64,000 bases of DNA from Pythium myriotylum (GCA_023091665.1 JALJCQ010000009.1:1922001-1986000); one strand, 5' to 3'. Positions 44,177-55,235 are shown, counted from the stretch's first letter. Program-made: numbers and translations. The notes: generated by a model from the sequence alone, not told the origin.

Positions 44177-44183
44177 GCGGGAA

Positions 44184-45388
44184 TTTGGTGGTGTGGATTG
44201 AAGGAGAGAGGCCGCGGTCTCTCACCACCGTCTACCCTGTGGATCCGATGGTTAGACTGTCCCGCAGGAGCTCCGGTTAGGGATCCAGAGGGCCCTAATG
44301 TCCCTCATTGTGGGTCCCGAGTCTCAGATAAATAAATTCCATTACACTTAGGGGGGTGTGACTTCTCAATCTGCTTTTCTAGCTAAAATGTATGGGGCGT
44401 AATATAATTGCAATAATTTGCTATCAAATATTGTCCTTGACTTGACTTGAGTATATACCGAAATGCCTTGAGTAATACTTCCCGGGTAAAATATTACTAT
44501 CTTGTAATACTGGGTAATACAGCGCACCGTTGTTGGCAGCTAAAATCCCCAATATTGTGGAAGATGGGGAGGGGGCTTGGTGTTTTTAATGCGAGGCCTC
44601 TTCGACTTGACTGTTGGAAAAGCCCAGGGCTTCGATGAGTCTTGTTACTTGTTGGAGCTTGATGCTTGAGTGGGGTCCCGAGTCTCAGAAGGAAAGGCGA
44701 AGTTTAAGCTAGACTAGGCTAATTAGGCTAATATGTAGGGTACAGGTAGTAGGCGTAGGCTAGGTGCTGGATCTCGTGTCTCATGGTCTGATTTTGTGTG
44801 GAACACCCGGATCCGGGGTTAAAACCGGATTTATGTGGACCACATAAGTTGGGTCCGGACACGTGTCTGACCGATAACAAACAAGTTGCGATTTTCCCCC
44901 CTCAAGCTCAAGTCCCCGGACCAAGCGGCGAACAAGAGGGAAGGTCAGAGGCACGCGTCAGCTGCGGTCAAGGTCAGGAGAACCCAGCGCGCCCCCCGCC
45001 TCGTGCAGCTTCAACCCGCAAGTCCCGTGGGTGGCAAGCAGCCCACGTTAAAGTTCCAGTGTCCCGAGACACTGTGGGAAGGTCAAGGTCGTTTTCAAGG
45101 TCGGATCCAAGCCTCGCGGCGCGGATCCCGTGTCAAGTCCTGCCGGTCGTGCTACGCACCGGATCCAGGCCACGTGTAATCGCTGCGGCGCGTCTCTTCC
45201 GCTCAAGGCTCAACGGATCTTGTCTTCTCCGCGCTTGCAACGCGGGATCTCGAGTCCACGGTCCCAGAACGGGTACAAGACCAAAGAACTGGGGCGTTTG
45301 TGTCCAGGGTGCGGTTGTTACCGAATCCTGCACAGACGCTGACGTGGGAAGCGCCCAGCAAGAGTAATTTTGCTGCCGCTACACCACA
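44184..45388 (-). repeat. 1205-bp long-unit segment, copy 4
   Basis: Same length and GGAA borders as copy 2. Confidence 0.88.
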
Positions 45389-45751
45389 GGAACAGCACCC
45401 GCATACCAGCGCAGCCAGGAACGAAGAGTTTCGCAACCGACCCAGCCAGCCGTGTGGGCGGGGCCGGTCGTCCAGGGACGATGTCACTCCACGTCGAACC
45501 CACGAGGTTAGGCGAGGGCACGGTGATGCGTACGGCGAGAAGGCACCGACAAGGGCAGCCGTCCTCCTTGGCGCACTCGCCCCTTCCCTCTCTCTTTCCC
45601 TCCCTCTCCTCCCACGATGTCAACCCCCACTGCGACGCGTCTTCCCACGCCACCTGCACTTCTTCCTCCCCTACACCAACAGGCAAGTTTACGACGAGGG
45701 AGCTCACCGACATGAGGGGACACACACACACCAACACACCAACTCACACAC

Positions 45752-45786
<35 letters not shown>

Positions 45787-45999
45787 AAAATGTCGCCAGA
45801 GTCGTTGCCACTGCCGCTGCGACAGTCGTATCCGAGACAAACGACGACGTCCACCGCGACGAGTGCGTGCCGCGAGGTCCACGTGAGACGACATCGCCCC
45901 AGCGCTGTCGATAGCAACAGCAAAGAGAATGGACGAGTGTTGGTGTCCGTGTGTCCGTGCATCCCGCCATTGACGGACGCGGTGTGTTTTGCAAAAGAA

Positions 46000-46071
46000 T
46001 AGCACTTGTTGGTCTCGATCCAACGACCTTTGGGTTATGAGCCCAACACGCTTCCTCTGCGCCAAAGTGCT
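46000..46071 (-). tRNA. tRNA-iMet (CAT), array copy L4
   Basis: Same sequence as L1. This is the copy closest to the Gypsy LTR; the next unit lost its tRNA region at the Gypsy junction. Confidence 0.96.
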
Positions 46072-46231
46072 GCTTCAAAACGATACTTACCGCCCACACA
46101 ATCGCATACTCGCACTATACACGCCGCGCGCGCAACCAACTCACGAGTAAAATGAACATACACAACCTATACATCAACACCAGGCCACCGACACCACCCC
46201 TCGCGACCTCCACAACCCACGAGTACGAACC

Positions 46232-46275
<44 letters not shown>

Positions 46276-46282
46276 GCGGGAA

Positions 46283-47487
46283 TTTGGTGGTGTGGATTGA
46301 AGGAGAGAGGCCGCGGTCTCTCACCACCGTCTACCCTGTGGATCCGATGGTTAGACTGTCCCGCAGGAGCTCCGGTTAGGGATCCAGAGGGCCCTAATGT
46401 CCCTCATTGTGGGTCCCGAGTCTCAGATAAATAAATTCCATTACACTTAGGGGGGTGTGACTTCTCAATCTGCTTTTCTAGCTAAAATGTATGGGGCGTA
46501 ATATAATTGCAATAATTTGCTATCAAATATTGTCCTTGACTTGACTTGAGTATATACCGAAATGCCTTGAGTAATACTTCCCGGGTAAAATATTACTATC
46601 TTGTAATACTGGGTAATACAGCGCACCGTTGTTGGCAGCTAAAATCCCCAATATTGTGGAAGATGGGGAGGGGGCTTGGTGTTTTTAATGCGAGGCCTCT
46701 TCGACTTGACTGTTGGAAAAGCCCAGGGCTTCGATGAGTCTTGTTACTTGTTGGAGCTTGATGCTTGAGTGGGGTCCCGAGTCTCAGAAGGAAAGGCGAA
46801 GTTTAAGCTAGACTAGGCTAATTAGGCTAATATGTAGGGTACAGGTAGTAGGCGTAGGCTAGGTGCTGGATCTCGTGTCTCATGGTCTGATTTTGTGTGG
46901 AACACCCGGATCCGGGGTTAAAACCGGATTTATGTGGACCACATAAGTTGGGTCCGGACACGTGTCTGACCGATAACAAACAAGTTGCGATTTTCCCCCC
47001 TCAAGCTCAAGTCCCCGGACCAAGCGGCGAACAAGAGGGAAGGTCAGAGGCACGCGTCAGCTGCGGTCAAGGTCAGGAGAACCCAGCGCGCCCCCCGCCT
47101 CGTGCAGCTTCAACCCGCAAGTCCCGTGGGTGGCAAGCAGCCCACGTTAAAGTTCCAGTGTCCCGAGACACTGTGGGAAGGTCAAGGTCGTTTTCAAGGT
47201 CGGATCCAAGCCTCGCGGCGCGGATCCCGTGTCAAGTCCTGCCGGTCGTGCTACGCACCGGATCCAGGCCACGTGTAATCGCTGCGGCGCGTCTCTTCCG
47301 CTCAAGGCTCAACGGATCTTGTCTTCTCCGCGCTTGCAACGCGGGATCTCGAGTCCACGGTCCCAGAACGGGTACAAGACCAAAGAACTGGGGCGTTTGT
47401 GTCCAGGGTGCGGTTGTTACCGAATCCTGCACAGACGCTGACGTGGGAAGCGCCCAGCAAGAGTAATTTTGCTGCCGCTACACCACA
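46283..47487 (-). repeat. 1205-bp long-unit segment, copy 5
   Basis: Same length and GGAA borders; the last complete copy before the Gypsy LTR. Confidence 0.88.
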
Positions 47488-47584
47488 GGAACAGCACCCG
47501 CATACCAGCGCAGCCAGGAACGAAGAGTTTCGCAACCGACCCAGCCAGCCGTGTGGGCGGGGCCGGTCGTCCAGGGACGATGTC

Positions 47585-47854
47585 TGTAACGGGGTACAAG
47601 GTTACACAAGTAGGTTAGGTTGTGTAGGTACATAACGTGTGTGGTCCACTTAGGGGAAAAGTTACCCTAAGTAGTGACTCTAATAAGATACCGGGGATAT
47701 CAGGTATAGGGGGGATTATTCCCCAGGGGAATAATCTAAATACAGACAGTTCGCCTTTTGCCAAGTCCTTGGCGCTCGTCGACAGGGGTCGACTCGGAGC
47801 GGCTGCTCACGCTTCCTCAAGCGCAGGTGCTGTGTACGGTCGTGGACCGTTACA
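47585..47854 (+). repeat. Gypsy 5' LTR (270 bp)
   Basis: TGTAACGG start and CCGTTACA end form an 8-bp terminal inverted repeat with canonical TG...CA ends. A tRNA-type primer site follows 2 bp later. Confidence 0.8.
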
Positions 47855-47856
47855 CT

Positions 47857-47869
47857 TGGTAGCACTTGT
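47857..47869 (+). other. Gypsy primer binding site (3' end of tRNA-iMet)
   Basis: TGGTAGCACTTGT is the exact complement of CCA plus the last 10 nt of the tRNA-iMet encoded in this window (ACAAGTGCTA + CCA), 13 nt in all. The following base differs. Confidence 0.85.
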
Positions 47870-47893
47870 CGTCAATGCGACGCCGACATCGTT

Positions 47894-48270
47894 ATGTCCG
47901 AAGCTTCCGACTTCGTGATGGCGTCAAGCCATTCGACGCTGTCGCGTCAAGACCATCCGTACCTGGATGAGGCCCAGTGGGCCTATCTCCAGAAGATGGA
48001 GGCCATCAATGGCCGTGCAAGTGTCATCGAGCTGCTCCGACGCGGCTCTGGCGAAGTCCTCGCCCATGTCGCGCGTTTTCGCGACTACGAGACAGCTCTC
48101 GAGAAGTATCTTCTCGACGTCGTGACGTCCCGCGTATCTGCGACTCAGGCTACTCAGCCAGCTCAGGTGCCGCCGACGGTTACGTATGTGCTGTCGCCGG
48201 CACCTCCGGAACGTCCGAAGGCCGTGAAGGTTACGGTGTCCCCGTATTCGGGTGAAGAAAGCGACAATCT
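47894..48270 (+). pseudogene. N-terminal fragment of a Gypsy-like Gag
   Basis: ATG start 25 nt after the primer site. 125 homologous codons: MSEASDF..., a helical region (about 20-75), a Pro/Ala-rich linker, then KVTVSPYSGEESDNL. The final motif resembles the start of the retrotransposon Gag domain in oomycete Gypsy elements (my recollection of the style, not a search). It is truncated by LTR 10, after which the frame runs into LTR sequence. No zinc knuckle or pol remains. Confidence 0.65.
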
Positions 48271-48645
48271 TGTTGAAAGGTCGCTTGGTTGGTGGGATGC
48301 AAAATGCAAAGTGAATTGATCGGGACTTAGTTCGCTGCTGCTACCTCTAAGCCGTCTGTGTGTGTCCTACGCTACCGTAATCATATGTATGTCCTACCTA
48401 TCGTAAACATATGCAAACATAGACTGACTTCGTGGATACTTCAACGAAGTCGATGGGTGGCACTGGATTCAAACCAGAACCAGACGGAGAATCTTCCACA
48501 TGTCGAATCTTCCACATGTCGAATCTTCCACATGTCGAATCTTCCACGGAGAATCTTTTGCAGGAGAATCTTCTACAGCCGAGCTTCAACTGCCGAGCTT
48601 CAACTGGAATGATGACGCTGGGTTCGAGGCGCATCATCTTCAACA
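48271..48645 (-). repeat. Family A LTR 10 (3' LTR of Z, 375 bp)
   Basis: Three 16-bp repeats. Outer end reads TGTTGAAAGG where other copies have TGTTGGAAGG. It shares the GCTACCGTAATCATATG variant with LTR 9. The outer 5 bp AATCT would be the target duplication; its partner is outside the window. Confidence 0.9.
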
Positions 48646-49697
48646 CTCCCCCTCGACTCGACTGCGTCTTGGACACCGAGCTTGGTGCGGAGCACGTCGA
48701 ACTGGACAGTGGGGATCGGCTTGGTCATGATGTCGGCAAGCATGTCTTGGGTCGGGCAATACTGGAGAGACACTTGGCCGTCCTCGACCTTCTCACGAAC
48801 GAAGTGGTAGCGAATGTCGATGTGCTTGGTGCGCTTGTGGAACTCGGGGTTCTTGGCCAACGCGATGGCACCTTGGTTGTCTTCGTACACCGTGAGCGCT
48901 TGGTCGCTTGCAACTTCGCCGAGTTCGCACAGGAACGCCTTGAGCCACACGGCTTCTTGGATCGCTTCCGATAGAGCCATGTACTCTGCTTCGGTCGAGG
49001 AGAGGGCGACAGTTCGCTGCTTCTTGCTGCGCCAGCTGATGCATCCGCCGTTGAGCATGAACACGTAGCCGCTGGTGCTTCGACGTGACTCGATGTCGCC
49101 AGCCCAGTCGGCGTCGGAGTAGCCGACCAGTCTTCCGTCGTTCGATGCCGAGAACTGCAGGCCGTAGGTCGGAGTCGCTTGCAGATACCGGAGCACACGC
49201 TTGAGAGCTTGCCAATGTGTTGGACACGGGTCCGCGGCGAACTGGCTGAGTGTGCCGACTGCCGCTGCGAGGTCTGGTCGAGTGCCGACCATGAGGTACA
49301 TCAGTGCGCCGACTGCACTTCGGTACGGCACGTTCTTCATGGTGTCTTCGTGCTTGCAACCACCTTCACACATGGCCTTGGTCAGCTTGAGTCCGGGGTC
49401 TTGAGGAGTCCTCACTGGTTTGCAGTCTTGCATGCCGAACTTGGTCAGGATCGACTGCAGGAACTTGGTCTGCCGCATGGTCACGTCGCCGGACTTGGGG
49501 TCTTGATCAACTTCCATGCCGAGGCAGTACTTGAGTTCGCCGAGGTCGGACATCTCGAAGCGTTCGCTGAGTGCACGCTTGGTCGCCGTGAGCAACTCGA
49601 GGCTGTTGCAGGCGAGGATGAGGTCGTCGACGTAGATCACCACGAAGATCATCGCTGAGCCGCTCCGCTTGACGTACACGCAGTGGTCCATCTCGCA
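48600..49697 (-). pseudogene. RT end and RNase H of host Z (A10b)
   Basis: Open frame from [11 protein letters not shown] through YVDDLIL, the RNase H motifs ([26 protein letters not shown]) to the stop inside LTR 10. The upstream residues (...RKVGFTK) are in A10a on the other side of the inverted block. Confidence 0.9.
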
Positions 49698-49698
49698 T
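49697..49698. other. Right inversion junction (Copia Z / tRNA long unit)
   Basis: CTCGCA (reverse complement TGCGAG of Copia RT) is joined to TTACCCAGTATTAC of the long unit. Together with 38226/38227 it rebuilds both parent sequences with a single extra T. Confidence 0.88.
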
Positions 49699-50031
49699 TA
49701 CCCAGTATTACAAGATAGTAATATTTTACCCGGGAAGTATTACTCAAGGCATTTCGGTATATACTCAAGTCAAGTCAAGGACAATATTTGATAGCAAATT
49801 ATTGCAATTATATTACGCCCCATACATTTTAGCTAGAAAAGCAGATTGAGAAGTCACACCCCCCTAAGTGTAATGGAATTTATTTATCTGAGACTCGGGA
49901 CCCACAATGAGGGACATTAGGGCCCTCTGGATCCCTAACCGGAGCTCCTGCGGGACAGTCTAACCATCGGATCCACAGGGTAGACGGTGGTGAGAGACCG
50001 CGGCCTCTCTCCTTCAATCCACACCACCAAA
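49698..50031 (+). repeat. 1205-bp segment, partial (334 bp)
   Basis: Right-hand remainder of the segment cut by the inversion; complements 38227-39097. A potential hairpin (AGTAATA...TATTACT) lies about 20 bp from the break. Confidence 0.88.
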
Positions 50032-50038
50032 TTCCCGC

Positions 50039-50080
<42 letters not shown>

Positions 50081-50240
50081 GGTTCGTACTCGTGGGTTGT
50101 GGAGGTCGCGAGGGGTGGTGTCAGTGGCCTGGTGTTGATGTATAGGTCGTGTATGTTCATTTTACTCGTGAGTTGGTTGCGCGCGCGGCGTGTATAGTGC
50201 GAGTATGCGATTGTGTGGGCGGTAAGTATCGTTTTGAAGC

Positions 50241-50312
50241 AGCACTTTGGCGCAGAGGAAGCGTGTTGGGCTCATAACCCAAAGGTCGTTGGATCGAGAC
50301 CAACAAGTGCTA
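50241..50312 (+). tRNA. tRNA-iMet (CAT), array copy R1
   Basis: 72-nt intronless initiator tRNA with the same sequence as the inverted copies: A1:T72, anticodon loop CTCATAA, T loop ATCGAGA, boxes A and B intact, TTCTTTT downstream. Confidence 0.96.
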
Positions 50313-50525
50313 TTCTTTTGCAAAACACACCGCGTCCGTCAATGGCGGGATGCACGGACACACGGACACCAACACTCGTCCATTCTCTTTGCTGTTGCTA
50401 TCGACAGCGCTGGGGCGATGTCGTCTCACGTGGACCTCGCGGCACGCACTCGTCGCGGTGGACGTCGTCGTTTGTCTCGGATACGACTGTCGCAGCGGCA
50501 GTGGCAACGACTCTGGCGACATTTT

Positions 50526-50586
<61 letters not shown>

Positions 50587-50949
50587 GTGTGTGAGTTGGT
50601 GTGTTGGTGTGTGTGTGTCCCCTCATGTCGGTGAGCTCCCTCGTCGTAAACTTGCCTGTTGGTGTAGGGGAGGAAGAAGTGCAGGTGGCGTGGGAAGACG
50701 CGTCGCAGTGGGGGTTGACATCGTGGGAGGAGAGGGAGGGAAAGAGAGAGGGAAGGGGCGAGTGCGCCAAGGAGGACGGCTGCCCTTGTCGGTGCCTTCT
50801 CGCCGTACGCATCACCGTGCCCTCGCCTAACCTCGTGGGTTCGACGTGGAGTGACATCGTCCCTGGACGACCGGCCCCGCCCACACGGCTGGCTGGGTCG
50901 GTTGCGAAACTCTTCGTTCCTGGCTGCGCTGGTATGCGGGTGCTGTTCC

Positions 50950-52154
50950 TGTGGTGTAGCGGCAGCAAAATTACTCTTGCTGGGCGCTTCCCACGTCAGC
51001 GTCTGTGCAGGATTCGGTAACAACCGCACCCTGGACACAAACGCCCCAGTTCTTTGGTCTTGTACCCGTTCTGGGACCGTGGACTCGAGATCCCGCGTTG
51101 CAAGCGCGGAGAAGACAAGATCCGTTGAGCCTTGAGCGGAAGAGACGCGCCGCAGCGATTACACGTGGCCTGGATCCGGTGCGTAGCACGACCGGCAGGA
51201 CTTGACACGGGATCCGCGCCGCGAGGCTTGGATCCGACCTTGAAAACGACCTTGACCTTCCCACAGTGTCTCGGGACACTGGAACTTTAACGTGGGCTGC
51301 TTGCCACCCACGGGACTTGCGGGTTGAAGCTGCACGAGGCGGGGGGCGCGCTGGGTTCTCCTGACCTTGACCGCAGCTGACGCGTGCCTCTGACCTTCCC
51401 TCTTGTTCGCCGCTTGGTCCGGGGACTTGAGCTTGAGGGGGGAAAATCGCAACTTGTTTGTTATCGGTCAGACACGTGTCCGGACCCAACTTATGTGGTC
51501 CACATAAATCCGGTTTTAACCCCGGATCCGGGTGTTCCACACAAAATCAGACCATGAGACACGAGATCCAGCACCTAGCCTACGCCTACTACCTGTACCC
51601 TACATATTAGCCTAATTAGCCTAGTCTAGCTTAAACTTCGCCTTTCCTTCTGAGACTCGGGACCCCACTCAAGCATCAAGCTCCAACAAGTAACAAGACT
51701 CATCGAAGCCCTGGGCTTTTCCAACAGTCAAGTCGAAGAGGCCTCGCATTAAAAACACCAAGCCCCCTCCCCATCTTCCACAATATTGGGGATTTTAGCT
51801 GCCAACAACGGTGCGCTGTATTACCCAGTATTACAAGATAGTAATATTTTACCCGGGAAGTATTACTCAAGGCATTTCGGTATATACTCAAGTCAAGTCA
51901 AGGACAATATTTGATAGCAAATTATTGCAATTATATTACGCCCCATACATTTTAGCTAGAAAAGCAGATTGAGAAGTCACACCCCCCTAAGTGTAATGGA
52001 ATTTATTTATCTGAGACTCGGGACCCACAATGAGGGACATTAGGGCCCTCTGGATCCCTAACCGGAGCTCCTGCGGGACAGTCTAACCATCGGATCCACA
52101 GGGTAGACGGTGGTGAGAGACCGCGGCCTCTCTCCTTCAATCCACACCACCAAA
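50950..52154 (+). repeat. 1205-bp long-unit segment, last copy before short units
   Basis: Flanked by TTCC at 50946-50949 and 52155-52158. In every following unit the site reads ...GTGCTGTTCCCGCCACC with one TTCC, as in an empty site or a microhomology deletion. Confidence 0.9.
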
Positions 52155-52161
52155 TTCCCGC

Positions 52162-52207
<46 letters not shown>

Positions 52208-52367
52208 GGTTCGTACTCGTGGGTTGTGGAGGTCGCGAGGGGTGGTGTCAGTGGCCTGGTGTTGATGTATAGGTCGTGTATGTTCATTTTACTCGTGAGT
52301 TGGTTGCGCGCGCGGCGTGTATAGTGCGAGTATGCGATTGTGTGGGCGGTAAGTATCGTTTTGAAGC

Positions 52368-52439
52368 AGCACTTTGGCGCAGAGGAAGCGTGTTGGGCTC
52401 ATAACCCAAAGGTCGTTGGATCGAGACCAACAAGTGCTA
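52368..52439 (+). tRNA. tRNA-iMet (CAT), array copy R2
   Basis: Same sequence as R1; 2127 bp downstream of it. First gene of the short-unit series. Confidence 0.96.
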
Positions 52440-53045
52440 TTCTTTTGCAAAACACACCGCGTCCGTCAATGGCGGGATGCACGGACACACGGACACCAAC
52501 ACTCGTCCATTCTCTTTGCTGTTGCTATCGACAGCGCTGGGGCGATGTCGTCTCACGTGGACCTCGCGGCACGCACTCGTCGCGGTGGACGTCGTCGTTT
52601 GTCTCGGATACGACTGTCGCAGCGGCAGTGGCAACGACTCTGGCGACATTTTGCTCTCTCTCTCTCTCTCTCTCTCTGCGTGTGTGAGTTGGTGTGTTGG
52701 TGTGTGTGTGTCCCCTCATGTCGGTGAGCTCCCCCGTCGTAAACTTGCCTGTTGGTGTAGGGGAGGAAGAAGTGCAGGTGGCGTGGGAAGACGCGTCGCA
52801 GTGGGGGTTGACATCGTGGGAGGAGAGGGAGGGAAAGAGAGAGGGAAGGGGCGAGTGCGCCAAGGAGGACGGCTGCCCTTGTCGGTGCCTTCTCGCCGTA
52901 CGCATCACCGTGCCCTCGCCTAACCTCGTGGGTTCGATGTGGAGTGACATCGTCCCTGGACGACCGGCCCCGCCCACACGGCTGGCTGGGTCGGTTGCGA
53001 AACTCTTCGTTCCTGGCTGCGCTGGTATGCGGGTGCTGTTCCCGC

Positions 53046-53105
<60 letters not shown>

Positions 53106-53265
53106 GGTTCGTACTCGTGGGTTGTGGAGGTCGCGAGGGGTGGTGTCGGTGGCCTGGTGTTGATGTATAGGTCGTGTATGTTCATTTTACTCGTGAGTTG
53201 GTTGCGTGCGCGGCGTGTATAGTGCGAGTATGCGATTGTGTGGGCGGTAAGTATCGTTTTGAAGC

Positions 53266-53337
53266 AGCACTTTGGCGCAGAGGAAGCGTGTTGGGCTCAT
53301 AACCCAAAGGTCGTTGGATCGAGACCAACAAGTGCTA
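53266..53337 (+). tRNA. tRNA-iMet (CAT), array copy R3
   Basis: Same sequence as R1; 898 bp from R2. Confidence 0.96.
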
Positions 53338-53943
53338 TTCTTTTGCAAAACACACCGCGTCCGTCAATGGCGGGATGCACGGACACACGGACACCAACAC
53401 TCGTCCATTCTCTTTGCTGTTGCTATCGACAGCGCTGGGGCGATGTCGTCTCACGTGGACCTCGCGGCACGCACTCGTCGCGGTGGACGTCGTCGTTTGT
53501 CTCGGATACGACTGTCGCAGCGGCAGTGGCAACGACTCTGGCGACATTTTGCTCTCTCTCTCTCTCTCTCTCTCTGCGTGTGTGAGTTGGTGTGTTGGTG
53601 TGTGTGTGTCCCCTCATGTCGGTGAGCTCCCCCGTCGTAAACTTGCCTGTTGGTGTAGGGGAGGAAGAAGTGCAGGTGGCGTGGGAAGACGCGTCGCAGT
53701 GGGGGTTGACATCGTGGGAGGAGAGGGAGGGAAAGAGAGAGGGAAGGGGCGAGTGCGCCAAGGAGGACGGCTGCCCTTGTCGGTGCCTTCTCGCCGTACG
53801 CATCACCGTGCCCTCGCCTAACCTCGTGGGTTCGATGTGGAGTGACATCGTCCCTGGACGACCGGCCCCGCCCACACGGCTGGCTGGGTCGGTTGCGAAA
53901 CTCTTCGTTCCTGGCTGCGCTGGTATGCGGGTGCTGTTCCCGC

Positions 53944-53989
<46 letters not shown>

Positions 53990-54149
53990 GGTTCGTACTC
54001 GTGGGTTGTGGAGGTCGCGAGGGGTGGTGTCGGTGGCCTGGTGTTGATGTATAGGTCGTGTATGTTCATTTTACTCGTGAGTTGGTTGCGTGCGCGGCGT
54101 GTATAGTGCGAGTATGCGATTGTGTGGGCGGTAAGTATCGTTTTGAAGC

Positions 54150-54221
54150 AGCACTTTGGCGCAGAGGAAGCGTGTTGGGCTCATAACCCAAAGGTCGTTG
54201 GATCGAGACCAACAAGTGCTA
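54150..54221 (+). tRNA. tRNA-iMet (CAT), array copy R4
   Basis: Same sequence as R1; 884 bp from R3. Followed by the longest (CT)n tract. Confidence 0.96.
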
Positions 54222-54434
54222 TTCTTTTGCAAAACACACCGCGTCCGTCAATGGCGGGATGCACGGACACACGGACACCAACACTCGTCCATTCTCTTTG
54301 CTGTTGCTATCGACAGCGCTGGGGCGATGTCGTCTCACGTGGACCTCGCGGCACGCACTCGTCGCGGTGGACGTCGTCGTTTGTCTCGGATACGACTGTC
54401 GCAGCGGCAGTGGCAACGACTCTGGCGACATTTT

Positions 54435-54435
<1 letters not shown>

Positions 54436-54527
<92 letters not shown>
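54436..54527 (+). repeat. (CT)46 microsatellite
   Basis: 92 bp of uninterrupted CT, the longest such tract in the array. The equivalent tract in R2 and R3 is under 30 bp. Confidence 0.95.
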
Positions 54528-54529
<2 letters not shown>

Positions 54530-54895
54530 GTGTGTGAGTTGGTGTGTTGGTGTGTGTGTGTCCCCTCATGTCGGTGAGCTCCCCCGTCGTAAACTTGCCT
54601 GTTGGTGTAGGGGAGGAAGAAGTGCAGGTGGCGTGGGAAGACGCGTCGCAGTGGGGGTTGACATCGTGGGAGGAGAGGGAGGGAAAGAGAGAGGGAAGGG
54701 GCGAGTGCGCCAAGGAGGACGGCTGCCCTTGTCGGTGCCTTCTCGCCGTACGCATCACCGTGCCCTCGCCTAACCTCGTGGGTTCGATGTGGAGTGACAT
54801 CGTCCCTGGACGACCGGCCCCGCCCACACGGCTGGCTGGGTCGGTTGCGAAACTCTTCGTTCCTGGCTGCGCTGGTATGCGGGTGCTGTTCCCGC

Positions 54896-54899
<4 letters not shown>

Positions 54900-54987
<88 letters not shown>

Positions 54988-55002
54988 TGTGTGTGTGTGT
55001 GT
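54900..55002 (+). repeat. (TG)n microsatellite with one TA interruption
   Basis: About 103 bp of alternating TG with a single A replacing G near 54981. The interruption recurs in most later units. Confidence 0.93.
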
Positions 55003-55163
55003 TGGTTCGTACTCGTGGGTTGTGGAGGTCGCGAGGGGTGGTGTCGGTGGCCTGGTGTTGATGTATAGGTTGTGTATGTTCATTTTACTCGTGAGTTGGT
55101 TGCGCGCGCGGCGTGTATAGTGCGAGTATGCGATTGTGTGGGCGGTAAGTATCGTTTTGAAGC

Positions 55164-55235
55164 AGCACTTTGGCGCAGAGGAAGCGTGTTGGGCTCATAA
55201 CCCAAAGGTCGTTGGATCGAGACCAACAAGTGCTA
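55164..55235 (+). tRNA. tRNA-iMet (CAT), array copy R5
   Basis: Same sequence as R1; 1014 bp from R4, the largest short-unit spacing because both dinucleotide tracts are long. Confidence 0.96.

Larger units (their letters stand above)
38227..47584 (-). repeat. tRNA-iMet tandem array, inverted part (long units)
   Basis: Four complete units of about 2.1 kb (tRNA spacing 2097, 2097 and 2095 bp) plus partial units at both ends. Reading on the minus strand, each holds the tRNA gene, a (CT)n tract, a GC-rich spacer, the 1205-bp segment, a (GT)n tract and about 190 bp of upstream sequence. The copies differ mainly in dinucleotide tract length. The last unit is cut at 47584 by a Gypsy LTR. Short open frames here, including about 190 codons inside the 1205-bp segment, have no recognisable domain and run across non-coding repeats. 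Confidence 0.92.
47585..48270 (+). mobile_element. Gypsy-type retrotransposon, 5' fragment
   Basis: 5' LTR, primer binding site and the start of gag. It is inserted into a tRNA long unit (unit reads ...GATGTC then ACTCC; the LTR begins after GATGTC) and is itself cut at 48270 by LTR 10 of Copia Z. The rest of the element is not in the window. The Gypsy assignment rests on the 3'-end tRNA primer site and the gag style; no pol is present to prove it. Confidence 0.75.
48271..49697 (-). mobile_element. Copia family A fragment A10b with LTR 10 (3' end of host Z, inverted)
   Basis: Minus-strand 3' part of Z: RT from CEMDHCVYV, RNase H, polypurine tract and 3' LTR. It continues A10a exactly after the inversion is reversed. 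Its LTR is inserted in the Gypsy gag. Confidence 0.9.

Noticed and set aside
47585..47585. Ty1-like targeting of Gypsy insertion to Pol III genes
   Set aside because: By comparison with intact units, the insertion lies roughly 500 bp 3' of where the tRNA would be, not in a defined window upstream, and one event cannot show targeting.
50221..50231. GGTAAGTATCG just upstream of each tRNA, like a 5' splice site or the complement of the U1 snRNA 5' end
   Set aside because: Only about 10 nt match, there is no U1-like continuation on the other strand, and no exon context.
50213..50830. Frames of 75-300 codons repeated in each tRNA unit, containing Ser-Leu or Cys-Val runs
   Set aside because: They are translations of (CT)n or (GT)n tracts, often across the tRNA gene; lengths change with tract length and they lack domains.
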